Source: Labilithrix sp.
GTDB taxonomy: Bacteria; Myxococcota; Polyangia; Polyangiales; Polyangiaceae
Length of the DNA: 50,769 nucleotides
Assembly (NCBI GenBank): GCA_028287035.1
Contig: JAQBQL010000277.1
Span: 1-50,769 of the forward strand
Reading direction: 5' to 3'
Position numbers and translations under genes: made by a program. The notes under the pieces were generated by a model that had not been told where the DNA came from, made no database searches, and saw only the letters and a list, made by a program, of their open reading frames with translations. Shown one piece after another: positions 34,918 to 43,544 of this stretch; within the stretch, counting starts at the first letter, position 1, and each line of letters starts with the position of its first letter.

Positions 34918-35513
34918 ACGCGGTGACCTTCGCGTCCTCCGTCTCCCTCGCGCCGCGCGTCTCGCGGCGCGTCGCCACCCGTCGCGACGTCGTCCTTCCG
35001 TGCCAGGCGGTGCGCGAGAGCGATTTCACGCTCGTCGCCGATCGCACGCTCGACATCTCGGTCGACGGCCTCCTCCTGCCGGTCAAGCGGACGATGATGA
35101 CGGGCGAGCCGCTCCTCGTGTCGTTCCAGATCCCCGGCCTGTGGATCGATGCGGAGTGCATCGTCACGCGCGTCATCCAGGGCCGCCGTCCCTGTGACGA
35201 CGGGCTGCTCGCGGTCGGCGTGCTGTTCGACGGCATCTCTCCCGCGGCGCGCGCCGCGCTCGCCGGCTTCCTCCACGGGCGTCCGCCGCCGCTGCCGCGC
35301 CGCGGACCGCTCGCCCGCCTCCGCCGCGGCGAGGACGGCCCCCAGCTCGCCGACGTCTCGATCATGGATGCTCCGCTCGCCGCGCCCGAGTCGACGGCCC
35401 TCGCGCTCGAGCACGACGTCGAGGAGATCATCGACGGGGTCGATCCGGTGGGCATTCTCCGCGAGCTCGCCTCGGCGTGGCGCGCGCTGTCGCTCGAGGG
35501 CGAGCAGGGCTGA
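34914..35513 (+). CDS. PilZ domain protein with C-terminal extension
   Basis: The product is 199 residues. RVATR (RxxxR) and DISVDG (D-x-S-x-x-G) mark the PilZ domain (about 15-120), similar to the protein encoded just upstream (shared FVRR/RRV start, LVADR, LIVSF/LLVSF, GRPPPLPRR/RVPPPLPRR), so the pair looks like a tandem duplication. A C-terminal extension of about 70 residues (ALALEHDVEEIIDGVD, ILRELASAWRALSLEGEQG) is helical and absent from the first protein; it could be the output part. The ATGA overlap fixes the start. Confidence 0.85.
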   Translation: MNAVTFASSVSLAPRVSRRVATRRDVVLPCQAVRESDFTLVADRTLDISVDGLLLPVKRTMMTGEPLLVSFQIPGLWIDAECIVTRVIQGRRPCDDGLLAVGVLFDGISPAARAALAGFLHGRPPPLPRRGPLARLRRGEDGPQLADVSIMDAPLAAPESTALALEHDVEEIIDGVDPVGILRELASAWRALSLEGEQG

Positions 35514-35538
35514 ACCGCCGGCGGAGCTGCGCTACGCT
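35510..35538 (+). promoter_or_regulatory. Promoter of the 139-residue protein gene
   Basis: CTGAAC (35510-35515), a 17-nt spacer and TACGCT (35533-35538), ending 6 nt before ATG 35545; the -10 is identical to that of the PilZ gene. No Shine-Dalgarno sequence. Leaderless type. Confidence 0.4.
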
Positions 35539-35544
35539 GGCCGC

Positions 35545-35964
35545 ATGTCCGAGGACGGCAAGAAGCGGCTCCGCGATCTCGCAAACCAGGTCCGGCAGAA
35601 GGTCACGCCCAACGGCGCGACGCTGCTGAACCAGCGCGGGCTCGACCTCGTCGACGATCTCGCGCGCGAGCTGACCGGCGAAGGCGGCATGCCCGGCCTC
35701 CGCGTCGAGCGCGACGGGCCGACGAAGATCCGCCTCACTCGTCAGACGCGCAACGCCGAGATCACGCTCGCGTGGGAGCGTGACATCGGCGCGCTCGGCG
35801 TCACCTGCGAGAAGCACGGCGAGCCGCGGACCTTCGTGCGCTACGTCTGGGACGACGCCCAGGCGAAGTGGCGCAAGCTCGATGGCGGCGGCGAGATCTA
35901 CGAGGACGTTACGAGCGCCCTCGTCACGTACCTCTATCCGGAAGCGGCGCCGCCGGTGCCGTGA
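35545..35964 (+). CDS. Conserved-type protein of unknown function, 139 residues
   Basis: ATG 35545 gives 139 residues. The sequence is soluble and has an N-terminal basic helix (KKRLRDLANQVRQKV), a middle beta-rich part (LRVERDGPTKIRLTRQ, ITLAWERDIGALGVTC) and a C-terminal segment ending YLYPEAAPPVP. No signal, metal site or known family is recognised. It follows the PilZ pair by 31 bp but has its own promoter-like element. It is convergent with fabH, 4 bp away. Confidence 0.6.
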   Translation: MSEDGKKRLRDLANQVRQKVTPNGATLLNQRGLDLVDDLARELTGEGGMPGLRVERDGPTKIRLTRQTRNAEITLAWERDIGALGVTCEKHGEPRTFVRYVWDDAQAKWRKLDGGGEIYEDVTSALVTYLYPEAAPPVP

Positions 35965-35968
35965 GCGG

Positions 35969-37000
35969 TCACCAGTCGATGATCGCGGCGCCCCAGGTGA
36001 ACCCGGAGCCGAAGCCGCAGCACGCGACCTTCATCCCGCGCTTCAACTTGCCGCTCTCCTCCGCCTCGGCGAGGAGGATCGGGATCGTGGCGGCGGTCGT
36101 GTTTCCGTAACGCTGGATGTTGTGGACGATCTTGTCGTCCGGGATCCCGAGCGTGTTCTGGATGAACTGGTTGATGCGCAGGTTCGCCTGGTGGAAGCAG
36201 AAGAGGTCGATGTCCTGGCCGCTGATGTTGTTGGCCATGCACACCTCCATCAGCACGCCCATCATGCGCTCGACGGCGTTCTTGAAGACGAGCTTGCCCT
36301 CCATCTGGGCGAACATCATCTCGGGCGCGACCTGACCGACGCCCTTGTCGTCGACGGGGATGAACGGGCGCTTCTTGATGTCCCAGACGCGCTGCGCGAG
36401 CACGTCGGCGAAGCGGCCGTCCGCGCCGAGCTTCCAGTTGCGGATGCCCCGGTCCTCGTCGGTGGCGCTCACCACGACCGCGCCTGCGCCGTCGCCGAAG
36501 AGCGAGGCGACGTTCCGGCCGCGCGTCGACAGATCGAGCGCCGCCGAGTGGACCTCGGCGCCGACGACGAGCACGTGCTTGGCAGCACCCGACTTCACCA
36601 TCGAGCTCGCGGTGCCCAGCGAGTAGAGGAAGCCGCTGCACTGGTTACGGATGTCGAGCGCGGGGACGAACTTCGCGTTCGGTCCGTCGCATAGGCCGAG
36701 CTTCTTCTGCAGGTAGACGCCGGAGCCCGGGAAGCAGTGCTCGGGCGAGAGCGTCGCGAAGATGATCATGTCGAGATCGGTCTTGTCGATCCCCGCCTTC
36801 GCGATGGCCTTCTCGGCGGCGACGAGGCCGAGATCGGCCGACCCGACGCCCTCGTCGGCGAAGCGGCGCTCCTCGATGCCGGTGCGCTGCACGATCCAGT
36901 CGTGGGTGGTGTCGATCCCGTACTGGGTCCTCAGGTCATCGTTGGTGACGACGCGAGGCGGGACGAAGTAGCCGGTACCGGAGATGTACGCGTTGGGCAC
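35969..37000 (-). CDS. fabH: 3-Oxoacyl-ACP synthase III (KAS III)
   Basis: The product is 343 residues. It condenses acyl-CoA with malonyl-ACP to start fatty acids, or a related ketosynthase reaction. Catalytic triad visible: Cys121 in DIRNQCSGFLYSLG, His270 in CFHQANLRINQF, Asn300 in QRYGNTTAATIP. Other family pieces are ISGTGYFVPPRVVTND, IVQRTGIEERRF, ASLFGDGAGAVVV and CCGFGSGFTWGAAII. The gene stands alone, without acpP or other fab genes, so it may serve a special starter unit or a secondary-metabolite-type pathway. The start is GTG with TAGCCT 6 nt upstream. Confidence 0.92.
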   Translation of the reverse strand: MPNAYISGTGYFVPPRVVTNDDLRTQYGIDTTHDWIVQRTGIEERRFADEGVGSADLGLVAAEKAIAKAGIDKTDLDMIIFATLSPEHCFPGSGVYLQKKLGLCDGPNAKFVPALDIRNQCSGFLYSLGTASSMVKSGAAKHVLVVGAEVHSAALDLSTRGRNVASLFGDGAGAVVVSATDEDRGIRNWKLGADGRFADVLAQRVWDIKKRPFIPVDDKGVGQVAPEMMFAQMEGKLVFKNAVERMMGVLMEVCMANNISGQDIDLFCFHQANLRINQFIQNTLGIPDDKIVHNIQRYGNTTAATIPILLAEAEESGKLKRGMKVACCGFGSGFTWGAAIIDW

Positions 37001-37006
37001 GGCCCC

Positions 37007-37012
37007 AGGCTA
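37007..37012 (-). promoter_or_regulatory. Proposed -10 element of fabH
   Basis: TAGCCT on the minus strand, ending 6 nt before GTG 37000; no Shine-Dalgarno sequence. The -35 is not convincing. Confidence 0.35.
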
Positions 37013-37194
37013 GCGCGCCGCCCTGGCCGCTACTCTCACGTTTCTGCCAGGTTTCTTGGCCGGAGGGCCGCCGGATCGCGACGATGATGCCGATGAAGGT
37101 GAATGTAGGCACGCTCGCCGCCGGATCGTAGAGCGGCCCGTCGCACGTGCGTGGAACCGGCGCCGCGTGCGATAGCACGAGGGAAGGCACCCGC

Positions 37195-37584
37195 ATGAAG
37201 GTCACCATCCTGGACGTGCGTGCTGCGACGGGCTCCGCCACGTGCGCCGTCGTCTCGTTTCGGTCCGACGCCGGTGAAGGGATGGGCACGTGGTGCCGCG
37301 CGCGTGAGCCCGAGGTCGGACGCACGTACGACATCGAATTCACGCTCACGGAGCCGACGGCCTGCACGCTCGCGGATCGAGACGTGCAGTCGATCCGTAC
37401 AGAGCCCCCTGGCACCTCGTTCACGGGGCGCCTCGAGAGCGTCGATGACGACGTCGCCGTCCTTCGCGTCGCGACCGACTGCCTGATCCTTCTCGAGCGA
37501 GCGGCCGGCACGCCTCCTCAGGGCTCGTTCGTGCGAATCGTCGTGAGCGTCGACGACCTCGTGCTGTACCCGTTCGGCTGCTAG
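37195..37584 (+). CDS. Protein of unknown function, 129 residues
   Basis: ATG 37195 follows a purine-rich GAGGGAAGG. The peptide starts MKVTILDVRAATGSATCAV and appears to be a single small beta-rich domain (AVVSFRSDAGEGMGTWCRA, TYDIEFTLTEP, TGRLESVDDDVAVLRVATD, FVRIVVSVDDLVLYPFGC). It is reminiscent of OB-like or immunity-type small barrels, but no family is recognised. The acidic 'ESVDDDVAVL' and three Cys residues including the C-terminal one are notable. It lies between divergent fabH and a convergent thioredoxin-like gene. Confidence 0.55.
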   Translation: MKVTILDVRAATGSATCAVVSFRSDAGEGMGTWCRAREPEVGRTYDIEFTLTEPTACTLADRDVQSIRTEPPGTSFTGRLESVDDDVAVLRVATDCLILLERAAGTPPQGSFVRIVVSVDDLVLYPFGC

Positions 37585-37599
37585 ACGCCTGACCGCGGC

Positions 37600-38133
37600 T
37601 CAGCGCCCGAGCAGCTTCTTCAGCCTGGGCGTGATGTTCGCCACCGCGCCCGCGCCCTTCACCGAGCCCTCGAGCTTCTGCCCCGACGCGCGGCCGTCCG
37701 GGCCGGGCAGCGCGAACAGCGGGACGAGCTCGCCCACGTAGCCGGCCGCGACGAGCGGCTCGCGGCGTTCGTCGAGATCGAACTCGAGCACCGTCAGATC
37801 CGGGAACGCCGCATCGAGCTCGCCGGCGGCCGCCGCCTTGTGGAAGTAGCGGCACGGCTCGCACCACGTCGCGCCGACGTAGACGACGAGCTCGCGTCCT
37901 TGCGCCTTCGCCTCTTCGCGCGCCGCCTTGATCACGGTCGCCACGTCGCCGGGCGGGGCAGGGACGACGCGCAGCCCGGGCGGCGCCACCACGAGCGGGC
38001 CTGCGGCGGCGCTCGGCGAGGACGACGACGCAGCGCGTGACGGCGACGGCTCGGGCTCGGTCCTGCTGCACGCTGCGACGAGCACGACGAACGCGAGCGC
38101 CGCCGAACGGCGGAGCGACGACGCGCGCATCAT
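37600..38133 (-). CDS. Thioredoxin-like lipoprotein
   Basis: From ATG 38133 the product is 177 residues. The signal ends LVAAC (lipobox-like), then a Ser/Ala/Pro linker. The thioredoxin-like domain contains YVGATWCEPCRYFHKAA, a WCxxC active site with Cys-Glu-Pro-Cys, and a shortened fold (LVAAGYVGELVPLFALPGPDG with a Pro before the last strand). It likely reduces or moves electrons to periplasmic disulfides or haem proteins. The ATGATG start overlaps the stop of the upstream gene, so the pair is translationally coupled; an earlier ATG at 38154 is less likely. Confidence 0.8.
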   Translation of the reverse strand: MMRASSLRRSAALAFVVLVAACSRTEPEPSPSRAASSSSPSAAAGPLVVAPPGLRVVPAPPGDVATVIKAAREEAKAQGRELVVYVGATWCEPCRYFHKAAAAGELDAAFPDLTVLEFDLDERREPLVAAGYVGELVPLFALPGPDGRASGQKLEGSVKGAGAVANITPRLKKLLGR

Positions 38134-38741
38134 CGCGACGGCGGCTCCGACCATCGGGCGCCGAGGTGATCCCAGGCCGGTGACTCGTCGGCGGACGTAT
38201 GCAGCACGCGGACCCGCATGATCGTCTTCTCGACGGGCGACGTGTACCCGTGCTTCTTGCCCTTCGTGAACATCGCTTCCATGCCGGGGAGGGGGAGCGG
38301 GTAGCTGTAACGAACGGTGTCGCGCTCGCGAAGCCGCCCGCCGCCGAGCCGCGCCCCGAGGAGCTCGTGGCCGGGCTCCGGCTTGCCGGTCCGGCGGTCC
38401 ACGACCTCGATGCAGCGGAACGTCGAGTCGAGGCCGTACATCCGGCGCTTCGTCCAGATCTCCGCCGCCCGCCACGGGTGCCGTTCGCTGCCCGGGACCT
38501 GGAGCTCGTCGATGATGACGAGCTCGACGCCCTCGACGACGCTCGGCGGCGGCAGCGTCGCGGGCTTGTTCGGGGCCGCTGCACCACCGCCCATCTTCGC
38601 GGTGCGCTGCAGGTCCTCCTTCTCCCAGCGCTCGGAGGGCGGGGGCAGGCGCACGGTCGCGGGCACGCTGTCGTGCGTCTCGAGCTTCGGCGTCCTCGCC
38701 CCGACCGGCTCGGAGCGGCGCGTCCCCTTCTTCTCGACCAT
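38130..38741 (-). CDS. Conserved-type protein of unknown function, 203 residues
   Basis: ATG 38741, preceded by a TATGAT -10-like hexamer 9 nt upstream. The peptide has a basic disordered N-terminus (MVEKKGTRRSEPVGARTPKL), a Pro/Ala-rich middle and a probable folded C-terminal domain from about residue 70 (VELVIIDELQVPGSERHPW, FRCIEVVDRRTGKPEPG, TVRYSYPLPLPGMEAMF, IMRVRVLHTSADESPAW). No family is recognised; no signal or membrane segment. It is coupled by overlap to the thioredoxin-like lipoprotein gene downstream, so a role in the same redox or maturation process is possible but unproven. Confidence 0.55.
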   Translation of the reverse strand: MVEKKGTRRSEPVGARTPKLETHDSVPATVRLPPPSERWEKEDLQRTAKMGGGAAAPNKPATLPPPSVVEGVELVIIDELQVPGSERHPWRAAEIWTKRRMYGLDSTFRCIEVVDRRTGKPEPGHELLGARLGGGRLRERDTVRYSYPLPLPGMEAMFTKGKKHGYTSPVEKTIMRVRVLHTSADESPAWDHLGARWSEPPSR

Positions 38742-38750
38742 GCGAGGTCG

Positions 38751-38756
38751 ATCATA
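38751..38756 (-). promoter_or_regulatory. Proposed -10 element, TATGAT
   Basis: TATGAT on the minus strand ends 9 nt before ATG 38741 of the 203-residue protein gene. The hexamer is close to TATAAT; the -35 is not clear. Confidence 0.4.
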
Positions 38757-38820
38757 CGAGGAAATTGGAAAACGCCACGCGGCCAAGTGGCGGCCGCGCG
38801 GCGTCTTCCCGGTCAGGCGC

Positions 38821-40098
<1,278 letters not shown>

Positions 40099-40164
40099 GA
40101 GAAGTCTCCTTCTTTGAATGACGTGACCTGGGAATCTGGGTGATGCGGGCGGACGCGCCGAGGA

Positions 40165-41772
40165 TCAGGCCGAAGCCGTCACGAGCGCGTACGCAGGAAC
40201 CGTGAGGAAGTCCTCGAAGCGAGGCGCGAGCGACAGGCGCTCGAACAGCTCGCGGGCTTCCTTGAACTTGCCGGCGGCGAACTTCTCCGCGCCGACCTCG
40301 CTCTTCACCTGCTCCATCTCCTCGGCGACCGTCTTCGTGAAGCGATCGCGGGAGACGACGGAGCCGTCGTCGAGCGGAGCGGCGTGGCGGATCCACTGCC
40401 AGACCTGGGCGCGCGAGATCTCGGCGGTCGCGGCGTCTTCCATCAGGTTGTAGATGGGGACGCAGCCGACGCCGCGCAGCCAGGACTCGATGTACTGGAT
40501 GCCGACGCGCACGTTGTGACGCAGGCCCGCGTCGGTGCGGGTGCCCTGGTGCGGGACGAGAAGGTCCTTCGCGGCGACGTTCACGTCCTCGCGAAGGTTC
40601 CCGAGCTGGTTCTTGCCCTTCATGTGCTCGTCGAAGATCGCGCGGGCGATCGGGACGAGCCCCGGGTGAGCAACCCACGTGCCGTCGTGGCCGTTCGTGA
40701 CCTCGCGGAGCTTGTCGGCGCGGACCTTGGCCATCGCGGCCTCGTTCTTCGCCTCGTCGCCCTTGATCGGGATCTGCGCGGCCATGCCGCCCATCGCGTG
40801 GACGCCGCGGCGGTGACAGGTCTTGATGAGGAGCTGCACGTAGGCGTCCAGGAACGCCTTGTCCATCGTCACCTGGCCGCGATCGGGCAGGAGCGCGTCC
40901 TTGTCGGCGGAGCGCTTCTTGATGAAGCTGAAGATGTAGTCCCAGCGCCCGCAGTTGAGGCCCGCCGAGTGCTCGCGGAGCTCGCTCAGGATCTCGGCCA
41001 TCTCGAACGCCGCGGGCAGCGTCTCGATCAGCACGGTCGCCTTGATGGTCCCGCGCGGAATCCCGAGCTTCTCCTGCGCGCGGAGGAACACGTCGTTCCA
41101 GAGGCGCGCCTCGAGATGGCTCTCGAGCTTCGGGAGATAGAAGAACGGCCCGGCCCCGCGCGCCACGAGCTCGCGGGCGTTGTGGAAGAAGTAGAGGCCG
41201 AAGTCGACGAGCGCGCCCGGCGCGACCGCGCCATCGACGAGGACGTGCTTCTCGGGCAGGTGCCAGCCGCGCGGCCGGACGAAGAGCACCGCCGTCTTCT
41301 CGGCGAGCGCGTACGTCTTCGGGCCCTGCTGGAAGGAGATCGTGCGCCGGATCGCGTCGTGGAGGTTGTGCTGTCCCTCGATGAGGTTCGACCACGTGGG
41401 GGTGGTCGCGTCCTCGAAGTCGGCCATGAAGACGTTCGCGCCGGAGTTCAGCGCGTTGATGATCATCTTGCGGTCGACCGGGCCCGTGATCTCGACGCGC
41501 CGATCGAGGAGGACCTCGGGGACCGGCGCGCACGTCCAGTTGCCCTCGCGGACCGCCTTCGTCTCGGCGAGGAACCCGAGCTCCTCGAGCGCGCCCTTCG
41601 CGTCGAGCCGCTGCTGACGCTCGGCGCGCAGCGCGAGGAGCTCCTCGACCCGCGGGCGGAACGTACGAACGAGATCGGCGACGAGCTCGAGCGCGTCCGC
41701 GGAGAGAACGAGCGTCTCGCTCGCGCTGCTCACGCCGCCTTCCACGCGTACCGTCTTGCCTTCGTTCGCCAT
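40165..41772 (-). CDS. aceB: Malate synthase A
   Basis: The product is 535 residues, the type A length. It condenses glyoxylate with acetyl-CoA to malate. Seen: [56 protein letters not shown], the signature [27 protein letters not shown] and a CxxxH stretch near the end ([25 protein letters not shown], with motifs in pieces). ATG 41772 follows GAGAGGGAGAG. It is the first gene of the aceBA pair and is divergent from a RamB/ScfR-type regulator, across a 149-bp region with operator-like palindromes. Confidence 0.95.
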   Translation of the reverse strand: MANEGKTVRVEGGVSSASETLVLSADALELVADLVRTFRPRVEELLALRAERQQRLDAKGALEELGFLAETKAVREGNWTCAPVPEVLLDRRVEITGPVDRKMIINALNSGANVFMADFEDATTPTWSNLIEGQHNLHDAIRRTISFQQGPKTYALAEKTAVLFVRPRGWHLPEKHVLVDGAVAPGALVDFGLYFFHNARELVARGAGPFFYLPKLESHLEARLWNDVFLRAQEKLGIPRGTIKATVLIETLPAAFEMAEILSELREHSAGLNCGRWDYIFSFIKKRSADKDALLPDRGQVTMDKAFLDAYVQLLIKTCHRRGVHAMGGMAAQIPIKGDEAKNEAAMAKVRADKLREVTNGHDGTWVAHPGLVPIARAIFDEHMKGKNQLGNLREDVNVAAKDLLVPHQGTRTDAGLRHNVRVGIQYIESWLRGVGCVPIYNLMEDAATAEISRAQVWQWIRHAAPLDDGSVVSRDRFTKTVAEEMEQVKSEVGAEKFAAGKFKEARELFERLSLAPRFEDFLTVPAYALVTASA

Positions 41773-41800
41773 GGGCTCTCCCTCTCGTTCGCCCCGCCCG

Positions 41801-41818
41801 TGATGCGGTGCAGCATCA
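41801..41818. repeat. Inverted repeat in the aceB upstream region
   Basis: TGATGC (41801-41806) and GCATCA (41813-41818) are perfect inverted arms around a 6-base loop, 28 bp upstream of the aceB start. It could be a regulator site or the aceB leader stem-loop. Confidence 0.35.
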
Positions 41819-41885
41819 CCTTGCAGTGTGACCTGTCATCAGTCAACATCGAGCAGCAGACCACGTAGAAACAGTGGTCCTGCGT

Positions 41886-41896
41886 TGTCAATGACA
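41886..41896. promoter_or_regulatory. Operator-like palindrome TGTCA-A-TGACA, copy 1
   Basis: Perfect 11-bp palindrome in the ace/regulator intergenic region, exact copy of the one at 41917-41927; the shared sequence is TTGTCAATGACAG. Additional TGTCA half sites lie at 41834-41838 and 41908-41912. Confidence 0.6.
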
Positions 41897-41916
41897 GCGT
41901 GTAAACCTGTCACGCT

Positions 41917-41927
41917 TGTCAATGACA
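41917..41927. promoter_or_regulatory. Operator-like palindrome TGTCA-A-TGACA, copy 2, containing the regulator start codon
   Basis: Same palindrome as copy 1, 31 bp away (about three helical turns). The ATG of the regulator gene (41922-41924) is formed by the centre of this palindrome, so a bound protein would sit on the start of its own gene. Confidence 0.6.
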
Positions 41928-43484
41928 GAACCGCCACAGGTCTCGCCGAGGAACGTCAGAATGCCACCGCGGACACCCGTGACCGACGCGTCACCGCCCG
42001 ACTCCAGCCAGCAGGATGCGCCGCGCTACGGCGCGAAGGTGCGGGCGCTCCGCCGGCGCGAGGCGCTCAACCAGGTGCAGCTCGCCGAGAAGCTCGGGAT
42101 CTCGCCGAGCTACCTCAATCTCATCGAGAACAACCGCCGGCCGCTCCCCGCCAACCTGCTCATCAAGCTCGCGCAGCTGTTCAACGTCGACGTCAACTCG
42201 TTCGCGACCGACGAGGACACGCGGCTCGTCGCCGACCTGACCGAGGCGTTCTCCGATCCGCTCTTCGAGGAGCGTGACCTCACCTCGGTCGACGTCCGCG
42301 AGCTCACCGCCGCGAGCCCCAACGCGGCGCGCGCGGTGCTCTCGCTCTACCGCGCGTACCAGGCGGCACGCTCCAGCCGGGACGACCTCACGTCGCGCCT
42401 CAGCGAGGGCGAGGAGAACACGGGCATCGATCGCTCCCATCTCCCCAGTGAGGAGGTGAGCGATCTCATCCAGCGCCACGGCAACCACTTCCCGGCCCTC
42501 GAGGACGTGGCGGAGTCGCTCGCCCTCCGCGCCCGCGCGAGCGGTGACGAGCTCTTCGCCGGCCTCGTGCGCCACGCCGAGAAGCGGCTCGGCATCCAGG
42601 TGCAGATCGGCCGCTGGGGGTCGGAGCGCGGCGTCCTCCGCCGCTACGATCCGCATCGCAAGCTGCTCGTCCTCTCCGAGCTCCTGCCGACGCGGAGCCG
42701 CACGTTCCAGCTCGCGCACCAGATCGCCCTGGTCGAGCACGGCGCGCTGCTCGACGCCGTGGTGCAGGATCCGCTGCTCACGACGGACGAGTCGCGGGCG
42801 CTCGCGCGCGTCGCCCTCGGCAACTACTTCGCGGGCGCGGTGCAGATGCCGTACGGCGTCTTCCTCCAGGCCGCGAAGGAGGAGCGCTACGACATCGACG
42901 TGCTCGGCCGCCGGTTCCGCGTCGGCTTCGAGCAGGTGTGTCACCGGCTGACCACGCTGCGGCGGCCGGGCGCCGAGGGCGTGCCGTTCCACATGATCCG
43001 CATCGACGTCGCGGGGAACATCTCGAAGCGGTTCAGCGCGTCGGGGATCCGCTTTGCACGCTTCTCCGGCGTGTGCCCGCGCTGGAACGTCTTCTCCGCC
43101 TTCCTCACGCCCGGGATGATCCGCATCCAGGTCTCGCGGATGCCGGACGGCAACATGTACTTCTGCCTGGCGCGCACCATCCAGAAGGACTCCGGCGGCT
43201 ACCACGCGCAGCACCCGGTGCAGGCCATCGGCATCGGCTGCCAGGTCCCCTTCGCCAAGGAGCTCGTCTACTCGGACGGCATCGATCTCGCGAACCCCGA
43301 CACGGTCACGTACATCGGCGTGACCTGCCGGCAATGCGAGCGCACCGACTGCGAGCAGCGCGCCCTGCCGTCGCTCAAGGTCCCGCTCCGGGTCGACCCG
43401 AACGTGCGCGGCGTGTCCCTTTATGCGCCCGTCTCCGGGGCGCCGCCGCCGGGCGGCATGCCGCCTGGGCTGACGCGGCCCTAA
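41922..43484 (+). CDS. Short-chain fatty acyl regulator (RamB/ScfR-type XRE regulator)
   Basis: The product is 520 residues. An XRE helix-turn-helix (about 37-93: ALRRREALNQVQLAEKLGI, PSYLNLIENNRRPLPA) is followed by a region related to the ImmA/IrrE peptidase fold with only a degenerate active site (FQLAHQIALVEHG), and the DUF2083-like C-terminal domain with CRQCERTDCEQR (Cys 469, 472, 477). This is the architecture of RamB and related regulators of acetate, glyoxylate and methylcitrate genes in actinobacteria, and it is divergent from aceBA, which strongly suggests the target. ATG 41922 lies inside a palindrome; a TTG at 41916 is also in frame. A redox or metal role for the Cys cluster is possible. 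Confidence 0.85.
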   Translation: MTEPPQVSPRNVRMPPRTPVTDASPPDSSQQDAPRYGAKVRALRRREALNQVQLAEKLGISPSYLNLIENNRRPLPANLLIKLAQLFNVDVNSFATDEDTRLVADLTEAFSDPLFEERDLTSVDVRELTAASPNAARAVLSLYRAYQAARSSRDDLTSRLSEGEENTGIDRSHLPSEEVSDLIQRHGNHFPALEDVAESLALRARASGDELFAGLVRHAEKRLGIQVQIGRWGSERGVLRRYDPHRKLLVLSELLPTRSRTFQLAHQIALVEHGALLDAVVQDPLLTTDESRALARVALGNYFAGAVQMPYGVFLQAAKEERYDIDVLGRRFRVGFEQVCHRLTTLRRPGAEGVPFHMIRIDVAGNISKRFSASGIRFARFSGVCPRWNVFSAFLTPGMIRIQVSRMPDGNMYFCLARTIQKDSGGYHAQHPVQAIGIGCQVPFAKELVYSDGIDLANPDTVTYIGVTCRQCERTDCEQRALPSLKVPLRVDPNVRGVSLYAPVSGAPPPGGMPPGLTRP

Positions 43485-43544
43485 TGGCGATAACCGCGCG
43501 AAGTTCCTTGCAGGAAGAGGGGAGGCCTCCGATGATGGCGAGGC

